DNA of 64,000 nucleotides from JAHEGP01 sp963792875 (GTDB taxonomy: Bacteria; Pseudomonadota; Gammaproteobacteria; Pseudomonadales; JAHEGP01): NCBI GenBank assembly GCA_963792875.1, contig CAWBXV010000008.1:1-64000 (forward strand). Reading direction: 5' to 3'. This document shows positions 44,106 to 53,530 of this stretch, piece after piece. Positions within the stretch are counted from its first letter, which is position 1. Every line of letters starts with the position of its first letter. Position numbers and translations under genes: made by a program. The notes below the pieces were generated by a model. That model was not told the origin of the DNA, did no database searches, and saw nothing but the letters and a program-made list of their open reading frames with translations.

Positions 44106-47100
44106 ATGGCTATCCTGCTACACGGTAATGGGTCCTTCCGCTCAGGGGCGGCAGCCAGGGTGCTGGCCGCTGGTGCGCTCGGTCTCGCCACGGTGAGCGG
44201 CGGCAAGCTGCAGGCGCAGAACTCCGCGGACTTCGCGGCGATGCCACCCCTGCTGCAGGCCAAGGTGACCCCCAGGGTCATGCTGCTGATGTCCAACGAT
44301 CAGCAACTGTTTCACAAGGCCTACAGCGATTACAGCGATCTCGACGGTGACGGCGAACTGGACACCTCCTATAACGACGCCTTCGACTACTACGGCTACT
44401 TCAACAGCAATTTCTGCTACGACTACGACGCGACGCAGCAGCGCTTCGAACCCAACGGCGCCACCAGCAGCGGGCATCAGTGCGGCGGCAACTGGAGCGG
44501 CAATTTTCTCAACTGGGCCAGCATGACGCGCATGGATATCATCCGCCGCGTGTTCTACGGCGGCATGCGCAGCACCGACACCGCGACGGACACCGTGCTG
44601 CAGCGGGCGCTGCTGCCGACCGACGCCCATGCCTTCGTCAAGGTGTATGCGGGCAGTGACATTGGTCGCTATACCCCCTACGGTTCCTACAGCGAGATCA
44701 GCCTGTGTAACGTGACCGCGGCGAGCGGCAGGATCAACGTAGTCGATGAGAGCACCAGTCCGCCGCTGCTCCGCGTGGCCGAGGGGAGCTACCCGCTGTG
44801 GTCGGCCACCGAGGTGGTACAGTGCCTGTTCCAGGAGGAAGCCGGCGTCGGTCGCAAGGAAGACCGCCCATCGACGGTGGCCAGCGCCGGTGACCTCGTC
44901 GTCAGGGTGCACTCATGCGTCACCGGGCAGGATGCCGCCGTCGGCGACTACTGCCGCGCCTATGGCAGCACGCCGGTCTACAAGCCCGCGGGATTGCTGC
45001 AGGAAAACAGCGAGAACGGCTCGATGCGCTTCGGCCTGATGACGGGAACCCACGAGCAGAAGGCCAGCGGCGGCATCCTGCGGCGCAACATCACGGCGCT
45101 GGCCGGCAACGCCGACCCCGCCCTGGACGAGGTCGACCTCGCTACCGGGCAGTTTCGCTATCGGCTCAGCGGCAGCGGTTTCAGCGGCGGCATCATCGAG
45201 ACCCTGGACAGCATGCGCATCGCCGGCTGGAATTACGATGATCACAAGTATGATGATTGCGAGAGCCCGGGCATCAAAGTGCCGACCTTTCTGGCGGAGA
45301 AGGACAAGTGCCGCGACTGGGGCAATCCCCTGGCCGAGATGTACATGGAGGCGCTGCGCTACTTCGCCGCCAACGGCAACGCACCGATCGCCGGGTTCAG
45401 CACCGGTGACGACAGCACACTGTTGAGCGGCATGGGCACCGAGGCCTGGGTCGACCCCCTGTCCACCGCGGAGCCCTGCGCCCAGTGCGCCATCATCGTG
45501 CTGTCCACGGGGCTGAACTCCTTCGATGCCGACGACCTGAGCGAGGTCAAGGGGCTGCCCGGCATTGCCGATGTCAGCGGCGTCGAGGCCATGACCAATG
45601 CCGTGGGGGTCGCCGAGGGGCTGTTCGGGATCGAGGCCATCGTCGGCAATGCGGACGGCAACAGCAATGACAACAGCTGTGTACCCAAGACTCTGGGCGA
45701 CTTCAGCGATGTGCTGGGCATGTGTCCCGAATTGCCTTCGCTGCAGGGAAGCTACCATCTTGCTGGCCTGGCCAATTATGCCCAGACCACGGATCTGCGG
45801 CCCGAGACGGCGTTCGAGGACATGCAGAGGGTGGATACCTATACCGTTGCCCTGGCGGAGAGCCTGCCGAATTTTAGCTTTGTCACCGCGGACGGGAGCG
45901 AGATCGGGGTGGTACCGGCTTGCCGCTCATCGGCGGACGGGACGTACTGGTCCGACTGCTCCATCGTCGATGCCAAAGTGGCGGTGAAGACCGCCCACTA
46001 TACGCGCATCGACATCGCCTGGGAGGATTCGCTCTGGGGTCATGACTACGATATGGACGGCATCGCCAGCATCGAGGTGTGCACAGCGGTCGGTGCCGCG
46101 GCCCTCACCGAATGCGCGTATCAGGGCGCGGTGCCGAATGTTGAGTATGCCAACTATCAGGAGTGGAAGTCGACGGCGGCCGCCAGTGAACTGCAGGTCA
46201 GGGTGTCCGTGCCGACGGCCAACGCCGCTTTTCACCTCAAATTCGGCTTTATCGTCGCCGGCAGCGTCGCGGACCAGGCCTACTTCGGCGCCCTGCGGCC
46301 AGGCGGCAGCAACTACACCTGCCTGATCAGCGGCGTCTGCTCTGATACTGCCAAGGCCAGCATGGTCTGGGCTGCCCCCGAACTCATCACGGCGGGCACA
46401 TCCAACGCCCGATTGCTTGAGAATCCCCTCTGGTATGCCGCTAAATATGGCAATTTCTACAACAGCAAGCTCAAGACAATGCCGACCAACTCGTCGGAAT
46501 GGGATGGCTATGATCTCGATGGCAACGCTGTCGCCGATGGCATCCCCGATGCCTATTTCCCGGTCAGCAACCCGGCCAAGCTTGGCGCGCGCCTGAACCG
46601 GGTCGTCGGCACCATCGAGCAGCGCGCCGCCTCGGGTACTTCGGTCGCGGTCACCCTGGAGCGGCGGGACGGCGTCGGTGCCACCTTCCAGGCCTATTAT
46701 TTTCCCTCTTACAAAGAACAGTCTGGCAAGCGCAGGGTGGCCTGGGTGGGTGGTCTGCAGGCCCTGTTTCTGGACGGCGACCTGTCTCTGCGCGAGGACA
46801 GCGACGGCGATGGCGTACTGGGCGCGGACGACGAGAAAATCAACCTCTTTTATGACGGTTCCGCCACCGTGGTCCAGCGCCTCAACGTGGATGGCACCAT
46901 CAAGGAAACCGTGCCCTTCACGCGGATCAGGCCGATCTGGGATGCCAAGAACTGGCTGGCGGGACTGAGCGATGCCCAGGTGACCACGCAGCGCAACTAC
47001 GGCGATACCACCGGGCGTCACATCCTCACATGGATGGATCAGGACCTGGGCGCGGGCCCCGATGGTCGCGTCGATGCGGGCGAGGTCGTGTCATTCGACA

Positions 47101-49103
47101 AGGCCAACGTCGTGGATGGCGACGCCTATCGCATTCTCAACGTCGCTGATGCCGCCAGTGGCGAAAATCTGGTGAATTATATCCGGGGGTCCGATGCCGT
47201 CCCGGGTATGCGCTCGCGCACCGTGCGGATGGATGGCGATTCCCAGGCCAGGGTATGGCGACTGGGTGACATCGTGCATTCATCCCCGGTGGTCGTGGGC
47301 CGCCCCGGCGATGGTTACGACGTGGCGTACCGGGACATCAGTTATACGGACTTCCGCAATCAGTACCTCTATCGGCGGCAGGTTGTCTATGCCGGCGCCA
47401 ATGACGGCATGATCCATGCGTTCAATGCCGGGTTTTATTCCTTGGGCAGCTCCGCGTTCACCAAGGGCGGAACCCATCCGGTCACCGGGGCCGCCGTGTC
47501 GGAATACGATCTGGGGGCCGAGCTGTGGGCCTACGTGCCGCGCAACCTGCTGCCCCATCTGCGCTGGCTGGGCGAGGAGAACTACCCGCACGTCTACTAT
47601 GTGGACGGCGAGCCGAAGGCGTACGACGTCAACATCTTCACCCCGGACGACACCCACCCCGGCGGCTGGGGCACCATCCTGGTGGTGGGGTTCCGTCTGG
47701 GCGGCGGGGAGATCGCGCTCGACCTCGATGGCGATGCCGCCGATGACTTCACCAGTCGCTCGGCCTATGTGGTGCTGGATATCACCGATCCGGAGTCTCC
47801 GCCGAAACTGCTGGCGGAGATCACCGACCCCAATCTGGGGTTCACCACCGGCCTGCCGGCGCTGGTCAAAGGCCGCATGGCCAATCTGACCACGGGCGCC
47901 TACGATGCGGCGGCGGATGCCTGGTATCTGGCCTTTGGCTCCGGGCCTGCCGGTACCAGCGCAGCGACCAGGCGCGTGGCATTGGCCGATGGCGTGAGCC
48001 ATCAGAGCGCACGACTGTACCTGTTCAATCTCACCACCCTGCAGTTCGAGGATATGGACGGCGCTACCGACGGCTTGCAGCCGGCGCTGGATACCGGTGT
48101 TCTCAACAGCTTTGTCGGTGATCTGACAGCGGTCGACTGGGACCGCAACTATCAGGACGACGCGCTGTATTTCGGGCTGGTCGAGGGGCTGGCGCCGGCG
48201 TCGCCCTCGGGCAGCCTCAATCGCCTGCGCTTCAGCATGGACACCTCCGGTTCCGCGCCGGTATTGACCCTGGCGGCGACGCCGATCAGCACCATGCTGG
48301 ACCCCGACCGACCCTTCCAGGGTGCGCCGGTGGCCTACTTCGACCTGGCGGCAAACCGGCAGTGGGTGCTGGCGGGCACCGGGCGCTACCTCACCGCGGC
48401 GGACAACGCCGGCAGTTACACCAACCGCTTCTATGGCCTGATGGAGCCGCTCGGCAGCGACGGTGCTTTCAGCAACGCGGCGATTGACCAGACCAAGCTG
48501 GCCAATACCACTAACCTTCTGGTGCTGTCCAATAACGCGGTGTACGACGTGAGCGGCACGCCGGTCACGCCGGCACCGCTGAAGAGCGGGGCGGGCGCGC
48601 TGCTGGCGTCGGTGGAGAATTTCAGCGCACTGACGACGACGGTGAGGGCGGCGGGAGGCTGGTTCAACGATCTGGGCAAACTGCTCATCGACACGGATAG
48701 CGGTGGCGTCGCGATCGAGTCCGGCGAGGCACGAAACTACAATGGTGCCCTGGCAATAGGCACCGGCGTGGGCTTCGTGAAATATGCGCCGGATCAAAAC
48801 GTGTGCACCCCGACCGGCTACAGCAGCCTGCGCTTCGTGGATGCCCGCACCGGCACGGCCTCGCGCGGCATCTTCTATCTGGAGCGGGCCGCCATCGACT
48901 ACAGCATCACCGCGAACGCCTCGGTGCTGCAGGCCGAGAGTGCGGTGAAGCAGGGTGCGATCTCCAAGATGACCCTGGTGCGCACGGCGGACAGTTCGGC
49001 CGTGGGCGTCAGTGACAACTACGGCGGCATTCAGTTTGAGAAGATCGGATCGCTGCCTCCTCTTGGCCACCGCCAGGGTTGGCGTGAACTCGACCTCCAC
49101 TAG
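44106..49103 (+). CDS. pilY1: type IV pilus tip adhesin / biogenesis protein PilY1
   Basis: PilY1 sits at the pilus tip, promotes adhesion and counteracts retraction. At 1665 residues it is longer than the roughly 1160 of Pseudomonas aeruginosa. A signal-like N-terminus (to about 37, ending QAQ) leads to PRVMLLMSNDQQL, where a classic von Willebrand MIDAS (DxSxS) is not visible, and DLDGDGELD (near 81). Another calcium-loop-like segment is DSDGDGVLG (near 900). The C-terminal half, from about 1000 on, is the conserved beta-propeller (VVYAGANDGMIHAFN; ELWAYVPRNLLPHL), ending GHRQGWREL. The start ATG at 44106 has GAGGG six bases upstream. pilE follows after 16 bases. Confidence 0.94.
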   Translation: MAILLHGNGSFRSGAAARVLAAGALGLATVSGGKLQAQNSADFAAMPPLLQAKVTPRVMLLMSNDQQLFHKAYSDYSDLDGDGELDTSYNDAFDYYGYFNSNFCYDYDATQQRFEPNGATSSGHQCGGNWSGNFLNWASMTRMDIIRRVFYGGMRSTDTATDTVLQRALLPTDAHAFVKVYAGSDIGRYTPYGSYSEISLCNVTAASGRINVVDESTSPPLLRVAEGSYPLWSATEVVQCLFQEEAGVGRKEDRPSTVASAGDLVVRVHSCVTGQDAAVGDYCRAYGSTPVYKPAGLLQENSENGSMRFGLMTGTHEQKASGGILRRNITALAGNADPALDEVDLATGQFRYRLSGSGFSGGIIETLDSMRIAGWNYDDHKYDDCESPGIKVPTFLAEKDKCRDWGNPLAEMYMEALRYFAANGNAPIAGFSTGDDSTLLSGMGTEAWVDPLSTAEPCAQCAIIVLSTGLNSFDADDLSEVKGLPGIADVSGVEAMTNAVGVAEGLFGIEAIVGNADGNSNDNSCVPKTLGDFSDVLGMCPELPSLQGSYHLAGLANYAQTTDLRPETAFEDMQRVDTYTVALAESLPNFSFVTADGSEIGVVPACRSSADGTYWSDCSIVDAKVAVKTAHYTRIDIAWEDSLWGHDYDMDGIASIEVCTAVGAAALTECAYQGAVPNVEYANYQEWKSTAAASELQVRVSVPTANAAFHLKFGFIVAGSVADQAYFGALRPGGSNYTCLISGVCSDTAKASMVWAAPELITAGTSNARLLENPLWYAAKYGNFYNSKLKTMPTNSSEWDGYDLDGNAVADGIPDAYFPVSNPAKLGARLNRVVGTIEQRAASGTSVAVTLERRDGVGATFQAYYFPSYKEQSGKRRVAWVGGLQALFLDGDLSLREDSDGDGVLGADDEKINLFYDGSATVVQRLNVDGTIKETVPFTRIRPIWDAKNWLAGLSDAQVTTQRNYGDTTGRHILTWMDQDLGAGPDGRVDAGEVVSFDKANVVDGDAYRILNVADAASGENLVNYIRGSDAVPGMRSRTVRMDGDSQARVWRLGDIVHSSPVVVGRPGDGYDVAYRDISYTDFRNQYLYRRQVVYAGANDGMIHAFNAGFYSLGSSAFTKGGTHPVTGAAVSEYDLGAELWAYVPRNLLPHLRWLGEENYPHVYYVDGEPKAYDVNIFTPDDTHPGGWGTILVVGFRLGGGEIALDLDGDAADDFTSRSAYVVLDITDPESPPKLLAEITDPNLGFTTGLPALVKGRMANLTTGAYDAAADAWYLAFGSGPAGTSAATRRVALADGVSHQSARLYLFNLTTLQFEDMDGATDGLQPALDTGVLNSFVGDLTAVDWDRNYQDDALYFGLVEGLAPASPSGSLNRLRFSMDTSGSAPVLTLAATPISTMLDPDRPFQGAPVAYFDLAANRQWVLAGTGRYLTAADNAGSYTNRFYGLMEPLGSDGAFSNAAIDQTKLANTTNLLVLSNNAVYDVSGTPVTPAPLKSGAGALLASVENFSALTTTVRAAGGWFNDLGKLLIDTDSGGVAIESGEARNYNGALAIGTGVGFVKYAPDQNVCTPTGYSSLRFVDARTGTASRGIFYLERAAIDYSITANASVLQAESAVKQGAISKMTLVRTADSSAVGVSDNYGGIQFEKIGSLPPLGHRQGWRELDLH

Positions 49104-49119
49104 TAAAAGGGATCGACTG

Positions 49120-49551
49120 ATGATCATGCACAAGTATTCGCGCGGTTTCACCCTGGTAGAGTTGATGGTGGTCGTGGTGATTCTGGGATTTCTGATGGGC
49201 ATCGCCATGCCCAACTACTCGAACTATATGCAGAAGACCCGGCGCACCGACGCCCGCAATGCGCTGCTGGAGATCGCCGCCGCCCAGGAGCGGCACTTCT
49301 TCGAGCATAACCAGTACACCGGCACGATCGCCAATGTCTGGAGCCATCAGGACGGCTCGGATTTTGTCTCGGGGGAGGGCTACTACACGCTGACCGTGGC
49401 GCTGAAGAGCGGCACCGGCACCTTCAAGGCGACCGCCACGGCGCGGGGCAAGCAGGCTGGCGACGTGGACTGCAAGACGCTCAGTATCGACGAGACGCGC
49501 CTGAAGACCGCTACCGCCGGTACCGGGGGCGACGCCAGTGTGTGCTGGTGA
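49120..49551 (+). CDS. pilE: type IV pilin-like protein PilE (minor pilin)
   Basis: This is a small pilin of 143 residues: leader MIMHKYSRG, then FTLVELMVVVVILGFLMGIAMPNYSNYM with E5, and the segment RTDARNALLEIAAAQE typical of PilE minor pilins. A short C-terminal domain has two cysteines (VDCKT and the final VCW). An AAGGGA lies before the ATG at 49120; the frame stays open upstream inside pilY1 but without a suitable leader. It ends the plus-strand pilin operon and faces fimT, leaving 15 bases between the stops. Confidence 0.92.
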   Translation: MIMHKYSRGFTLVELMVVVVILGFLMGIAMPNYSNYMQKTRRTDARNALLEIAAAQERHFFEHNQYTGTIANVWSHQDGSDFVSGEGYYTLTVALKSGTGTFKATATARGKQAGDVDCKTLSIDETRLKTATAGTGGDASVCW

Positions 49552-49566
49552 CAGCGCGGAGGTTTG

Positions 49567-50118
49567 TCAGCATGCCGGCTCTTTGTCGGCGCCGTACTCC
49601 ACCACGCCGTCGCCGTCCTGGTCGTGGCTCGCATACGCCCGCCCGCTGCGGTTGAGGATGACCTGGCGGGCGGCACGGCGGTCGCCGTCCCGGGGGCACA
49701 GGGTGAACGCGCCGTTGGCCGCCGCGGTACCCGAGGCGCCAAAGCGCACATAGCCTGGGCCGAAGCCCTGCCAGCGCATTGCCACGCCGGCAGGGCTGCG
49801 CTGCCAGAGGCGGATGACCTGCTCGCCGCTGTCGATGCGGCCGTTGTCGTTGACGTCGCCAAAAATCGCGACCAGGCGGCCCCACTGGCCGCTGCACTCG
49901 TTGTTGTCGTCGATGCCGCACAGCGCGGTGCGCATGCCCGTCGCCACGGCGGTCTGCCGCGCCAGCCTGAGCGAGCGCAGCAGCTCGCGGGTGTCGCAGC
50001 GCACCGCTGACCGGCTCAGGGTCTGCTGCAGCGGGGGCAGGGCGATGCCCATGGCGACGGACAGTACGAGCAGTGTGATGAGCAGTTCCAGCAGGGTCAG
50101 GCCGCGGGCTTGCCGCAT
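49567..50118 (-). CDS. fimT: minor pseudopilin, FimT/GspH type
   Basis: This 183-residue preprotein has a short leader MRQARG, then LTLLELLITLLVLSVAMGIALP with E5, and a GspH-like domain with paired cysteines (CDTREL, LCGIDDNNEC, LCPRD, final AC). FimT-type pseudopilins have been linked to DNA uptake in other bacteria. A strong AAGGAGGA site precedes the ATG. It lies downstream of pilR on the same strand, and a 13-bp inverted repeat separates the two genes. Confidence 0.88.
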   Translation of the reverse strand: MRQARGLTLLELLITLLVLSVAMGIALPPLQQTLSRSAVRCDTRELLRSLRLARQTAVATGMRTALCGIDDNNECSGQWGRLVAIFGDVNDNGRIDSGEQVIRLWQRSPAGVAMRWQGFGPGYVRFGASGTAAANGAFTLCPRDGDRRAARQVILNRSGRAYASHDQDGDGVVEYGADKEPAC

Positions 50119-50152
50119 GGGATTTCCTCCTTGAAATCGCTGATGACTGTGT

Positions 50153-50203
50153 GCGGGAAACCGGCAGCATGCGCCCGGTCGCGGCAGGCGGCCGGTTTCC
50201 CGC
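50153..50203. repeat. 13-bp perfect inverted repeat between pilR and fimT
   Basis: GCGGGAAACCGGC (50153-50165) and GCCGGTTTCCCGC (50191-50203) are perfect complements separated by 25 bases. In the pilR-to-fimT transcript it would form a stable stem 34 bases before the fimT start. There is no T-run. It may be a processing or attenuation structure or a regulator site. The rest of the 176-bp gap shows nothing clear. Confidence 0.7.
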
Positions 50204-50294
50204 TGGCGTGCCGGCGTCCTGCCGGCAGTGTCAGATTACAGCGTAGTTGGCCGCGGGTGCCGGAGCTGCGCCAGCGGTAATAATGCCGGCGCGT

Positions 50295-51722
50295 TTACTC
50301 CATCTCCAGCTTCTTGATGCGGTAGCGCAGCGCCCGGAAGGTGATGCCGAGGGCCTTGGCGGCCTCGGTCTTGTTCCAGCGGCAGCGCTCCAGGGCCTGG
50401 CTGATGAGGTCCTTTTCGATACCTTGCAGGAAGTCCTCCAGCGATCGCACCCCAGCGCTGGTGTCCATGGCGGTAGGGCTGAAGATATCGGCCACAGGGT
50501 TGAGCGGCAAGGGGGTGGTCGGCGCGGCGGGGCCCGCCTGCAGCTGCAGGTCCTCGAGCCGTATGCGCTGGCCCTCGCACAGCGTGACGGCGCGCTCCAG
50601 GGTGTTTTCCAGTTCGCGCACGTTGCCGGGGAACGGGTAGGACAGCAGCGCCTCCAGCGCCTCGGGCGCGAGGCCTGGTTTGGGGGTGTTCCCGTCGCGG
50701 GCCATCTGTTCCAGGATCGCGTCGGCCAGCAGCGGAATGTCGCCGTGCCGCTCGCGCAGGCTCGGAACCTGCAGCTGAATCACGTTGATGCGATAGAACA
50801 GGTCGCCCCGGAAGCGCTCCTCTTCCACCTCCCTGGCCAGGTCTTTGTGAGTCGCGCTCAGTATCCGTGCGTCGATCGGCACTTCACGGTGCCCCCCGAC
50901 CGGGCGGATGGCCTTCTCCTGAATGGCGCGCAGCAGTTTGACCTGCATCGGCAAGGGCAGGTCCGCGACTTCATCCAGGAACAGCGTGCCGCCCTGTGCC
51001 GCCTGAAACAGGCCCTGCTTGTCGTCGATGGCGCCGGTAAAGCTGCCCTTGCGGTGGCCGAAGAACTCGCTCTCCACCAGATCCGAGGGAATGGCTCCGC
51101 AGTTCACCGGCACGAAGGGCCCCTGGGCCCGCGGGCCATTGGCGTGGATCAGCCGCGCCACCAGCTCCTTGCCCGTCCCCGACTCGCCGCTGATATAGAC
51201 CGGGGCCTGGCTGCGCGCGAGCTTGGCGATCTGCCTGCGCAGCGCCTGGATGGCCGGTGCCTGCCCCAGCAGGCGCGGGCCGCGCAGCTCGGGCTCGGAC
51301 CCTGCCGCCGCCGCCACGGCGGCGCGCCGGGTGCCGGTGGCGCCGGGCGCCGGCCGCTCGAGACGCAGCGCGCTGGCGATCACGCTGCGCAGCTGCTCCA
51401 GGGCCACGGGTTTGGATATGAAATCGAAGGCCCCGACCTTGAGTGATTCGACGGCTGTCTCCACGCTGCCGTAGGCCGTGATGACCGCCACGGGCAGTTC
51501 GGGCTGCGCTCGCTGAATATGGCGGATCACGTCCAGGCCCGAGCCGTCCGGCAGGCGCATGTCGGTCAGGCACAGGTGGAATTCCTGCGCGTTCAGCAGG
51601 TCTCTGGCCTCCGCCAGACTGGCGGCACTGCAGGTCTGCAACGCCATTCGCTGCAGAGTGATTTCCAGCAGTTCGCGGATATCCGCTTCGTCATCGACGA
51701 TGAGTACGCGTTGATCGGTCAT
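50295..51722 (-). CDS. pilR: sigma-54-dependent response regulator PilR
   Basis: PilR activates pilin transcription with sigma-54 when phosphorylated by PilS. The 475-residue protein has a receiver domain (phosphorylation site D54 in LTDMRLPDG), the AAA+ domain with Walker A GESGTGKE (179-186), the sigma-54 contact loop GSFTGA (226-231) and LFLDEVADL. A C-terminal helix-turn-helix (KTEAAKALGITFRALRYRI) completes it. It follows pilS by 21 bases on the same strand. Confidence 0.95.
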   Translation of the reverse strand: MTDQRVLIVDDEADIRELLEITLQRMALQTCSAASLAEARDLLNAQEFHLCLTDMRLPDGSGLDVIRHIQRAQPELPVAVITAYGSVETAVESLKVGAFDFISKPVALEQLRSVIASALRLERPAPGATGTRRAAVAAAAGSEPELRGPRLLGQAPAIQALRRQIAKLARSQAPVYISGESGTGKELVARLIHANGPRAQGPFVPVNCGAIPSDLVESEFFGHRKGSFTGAIDDKQGLFQAAQGGTLFLDEVADLPLPMQVKLLRAIQEKAIRPVGGHREVPIDARILSATHKDLAREVEEERFRGDLFYRINVIQLQVPSLRERHGDIPLLADAILEQMARDGNTPKPGLAPEALEALLSYPFPGNVRELENTLERAVTLCEGQRIRLEDLQLQAGPAAPTTPLPLNPVADIFSPTAMDTSAGVRSLEDFLQGIEKDLISQALERCRWNKTEAAKALGITFRALRYRIKKLEME

Positions 51723-51743
51723 TCCGGCGGCAGTACTCCGAGT

Positions 51744-53369
51744 TCAGGGCAGCCAGCGCTTATTGGGGTGGGCGAACACCAGCCGGAAACAGCTCTGTTC
51801 GCCATCGATACCCAGATAGATCAGCTGCGTCTGGTGGGCTTCGCATATTTCGCGGGCCAGATACAGGCCCAATCCGGTGCCCTGGCCTTCCGTAGTATAG
51901 AAGGGCTCAAAAATTTTGGGCAGTTTGTCGGCCGGGATGCCGCTGCCCTGGTCGATGATGTCCAGCAGCGGCAGGCCGGAGTCGGGGTCGCTGCCGGCGA
52001 TGACCGTGAGGGTGCGGCGGCCGGTGTGCTGGTAGCTGTAGCGCAGGCCGTTGTCGAACAGATTGGTCAGCACCTGGTCCAGCTGAGAGGGGTCGAAGGT
52101 GATCGCGATGGACGAGGTCGCGCTGTCCAGGCGGATGTCAGGGCACCCGCCGGCCTGCTCGCGGTATTGCTGTATGAACTCCCGCAGGTGGCCCATCAGA
52201 TCGAGCTGTCGGGGTTTGATATCCTGCTTGCGGGACAGGTTCAACACGTTCTGAATGACCTGGTTGACCCTCGCCGACTGGCTGGTGATGATGCGGCTGA
52301 AGCGCTGGTCTTCGAGGCTCAAGGTCGTCGATTCCCCCAGCAGTTCGGCGGCGTGGCTGATGGCGCCGAGCGGGTTGCGGATCTCGTGCGCGATGCTGGC
52401 GGTCAGGCGCCCCAGGGATTCCAGTTTGAGCGACTGGGCCTGCTGCGCGACCAGGCGGGTGTCCTCCAGAAAGGTCAGGCACTGCTCGAAATCTCCCCGG
52501 GAGAGCGCGCTGAAGCTGGCCTGCAGCGTGGCGCCGCCCGCGTGGGTCTGGAATGGCCTGGGCAGGTGCTGCGGGTTGTGGCGCCAGTCCCGCCAGGCGT
52601 TCATCAGCACCGCCGGCACCGCCTGGCCGATCAGCGTTGGTGGCTCCGCGGCCAGGCCCAGCAGCATGCGCGCGGAGTCGTTGATGAGCTGGACCTGCCC
52701 CCGACCGTTCATGACGATGATGCCGGTGCGCATGCGCCGCACGATCTTTTCGTTGAGCTGCTGCAGCTCGCGGATGTCCTCGGCCTGCTGGCGGGCGAGC
52801 AGTTCGTGGGCGCTGGCGCGGCGCATCAATTGCCGCACGGCCACGGCGGCGGCAAAGAACGCCACGCCGAGGATGCCGCTGTGCAGCAACTCGACGGCCT
52901 CGGACTGCTGCCGATAGACGCGCAATGCGGCCTGTGCCAGCACCGACAGCGTGCACAGCGCGGCGACCAGCAGTGACAGGCGCCCCGGCAGCACGGTCGC
53001 CGTGCCGAAGATGGCGATGATGAACAGCAGCGACAGCGGGCGGCTCTGCGTACCCCCGGCCTGCAGCAGGAGATTGATGGTGAGAATATCCAGCAGCGCC
53101 GCCGTGAACAGCAGCGCAATCGAATTGCCCTGGTTGCGGTTCATCGAGACCGACAGCATCGCGGTGTTGCCCACGGTGTAGACCAGCAATGCCGTCAGAA
53201 ACAATGTCGGGCGCTGGTCGCCCACCAGGCGGTCGCCCAGCTCGATGTGAAACATCACCAGCAGCAGCATGGCGATCAGCAGCCGGTAGGTGCTCAGCAT
53301 GGCCATCAGGTTGCGCGGCGGCGATGCCAAGGGCCCGCCCTGGAGCGGAGAATCGTAGCTGGAGAGCAT
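51744..53369 (-). CDS. pilS: two-component sensor kinase PilS
   Basis: PilS is the membrane sensor of the pilin two-component system. The 541-residue protein has about six membrane helices in residues 22-180 and a PAS-like segment (about 205-305). The phospho-acceptor is H328 in SIAHEIRNPLGAI; the N box is FDNGLRYS, and the G boxes are DQGSGIP and GTGLGLYLA. The ATG at 53369 is used here; another in-frame start at 53306 would sit just before the first helix. Neither has a clear ribosome site. It precedes pilR and is divergent from nadE. Confidence 0.94.
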   Translation of the reverse strand: MLSSYDSPLQGGPLASPPRNLMAMLSTYRLLIAMLLLVMFHIELGDRLVGDQRPTLFLTALLVYTVGNTAMLSVSMNRNQGNSIALLFTAALLDILTINLLLQAGGTQSRPLSLLFIIAIFGTATVLPGRLSLLVAALCTLSVLAQAALRVYRQQSEAVELLHSGILGVAFFAAAVAVRQLMRRASAHELLARQQAEDIRELQQLNEKIVRRMRTGIIVMNGRGQVQLINDSARMLLGLAAEPPTLIGQAVPAVLMNAWRDWRHNPQHLPRPFQTHAGGATLQASFSALSRGDFEQCLTFLEDTRLVAQQAQSLKLESLGRLTASIAHEIRNPLGAISHAAELLGESTTLSLEDQRFSRIITSQSARVNQVIQNVLNLSRKQDIKPRQLDLMGHLREFIQQYREQAGGCPDIRLDSATSSIAITFDPSQLDQVLTNLFDNGLRYSYQHTGRRTLTVIAGSDPDSGLPLLDIIDQGSGIPADKLPKIFEPFYTTEGQGTGLGLYLAREICEAHQTQLIYLGIDGEQSCFRLVFAHPNKRWLP

Positions 53370-53530
53370 ATGAGAGTTGCTTTGCGTAAGGCGCCGTCAT
53401 CAAGGACAATACCGGCTTGTCGCGCCGCCGGCGTGGTCGCTGCCTGGCGCTGTCGCGGCGACCCGCTGCATCGTGGTGGCACCGTGCCGTGCCGGGGATC
53501 CAGCCTTTGCTCTCTCAAGTGTAGTCAGAT

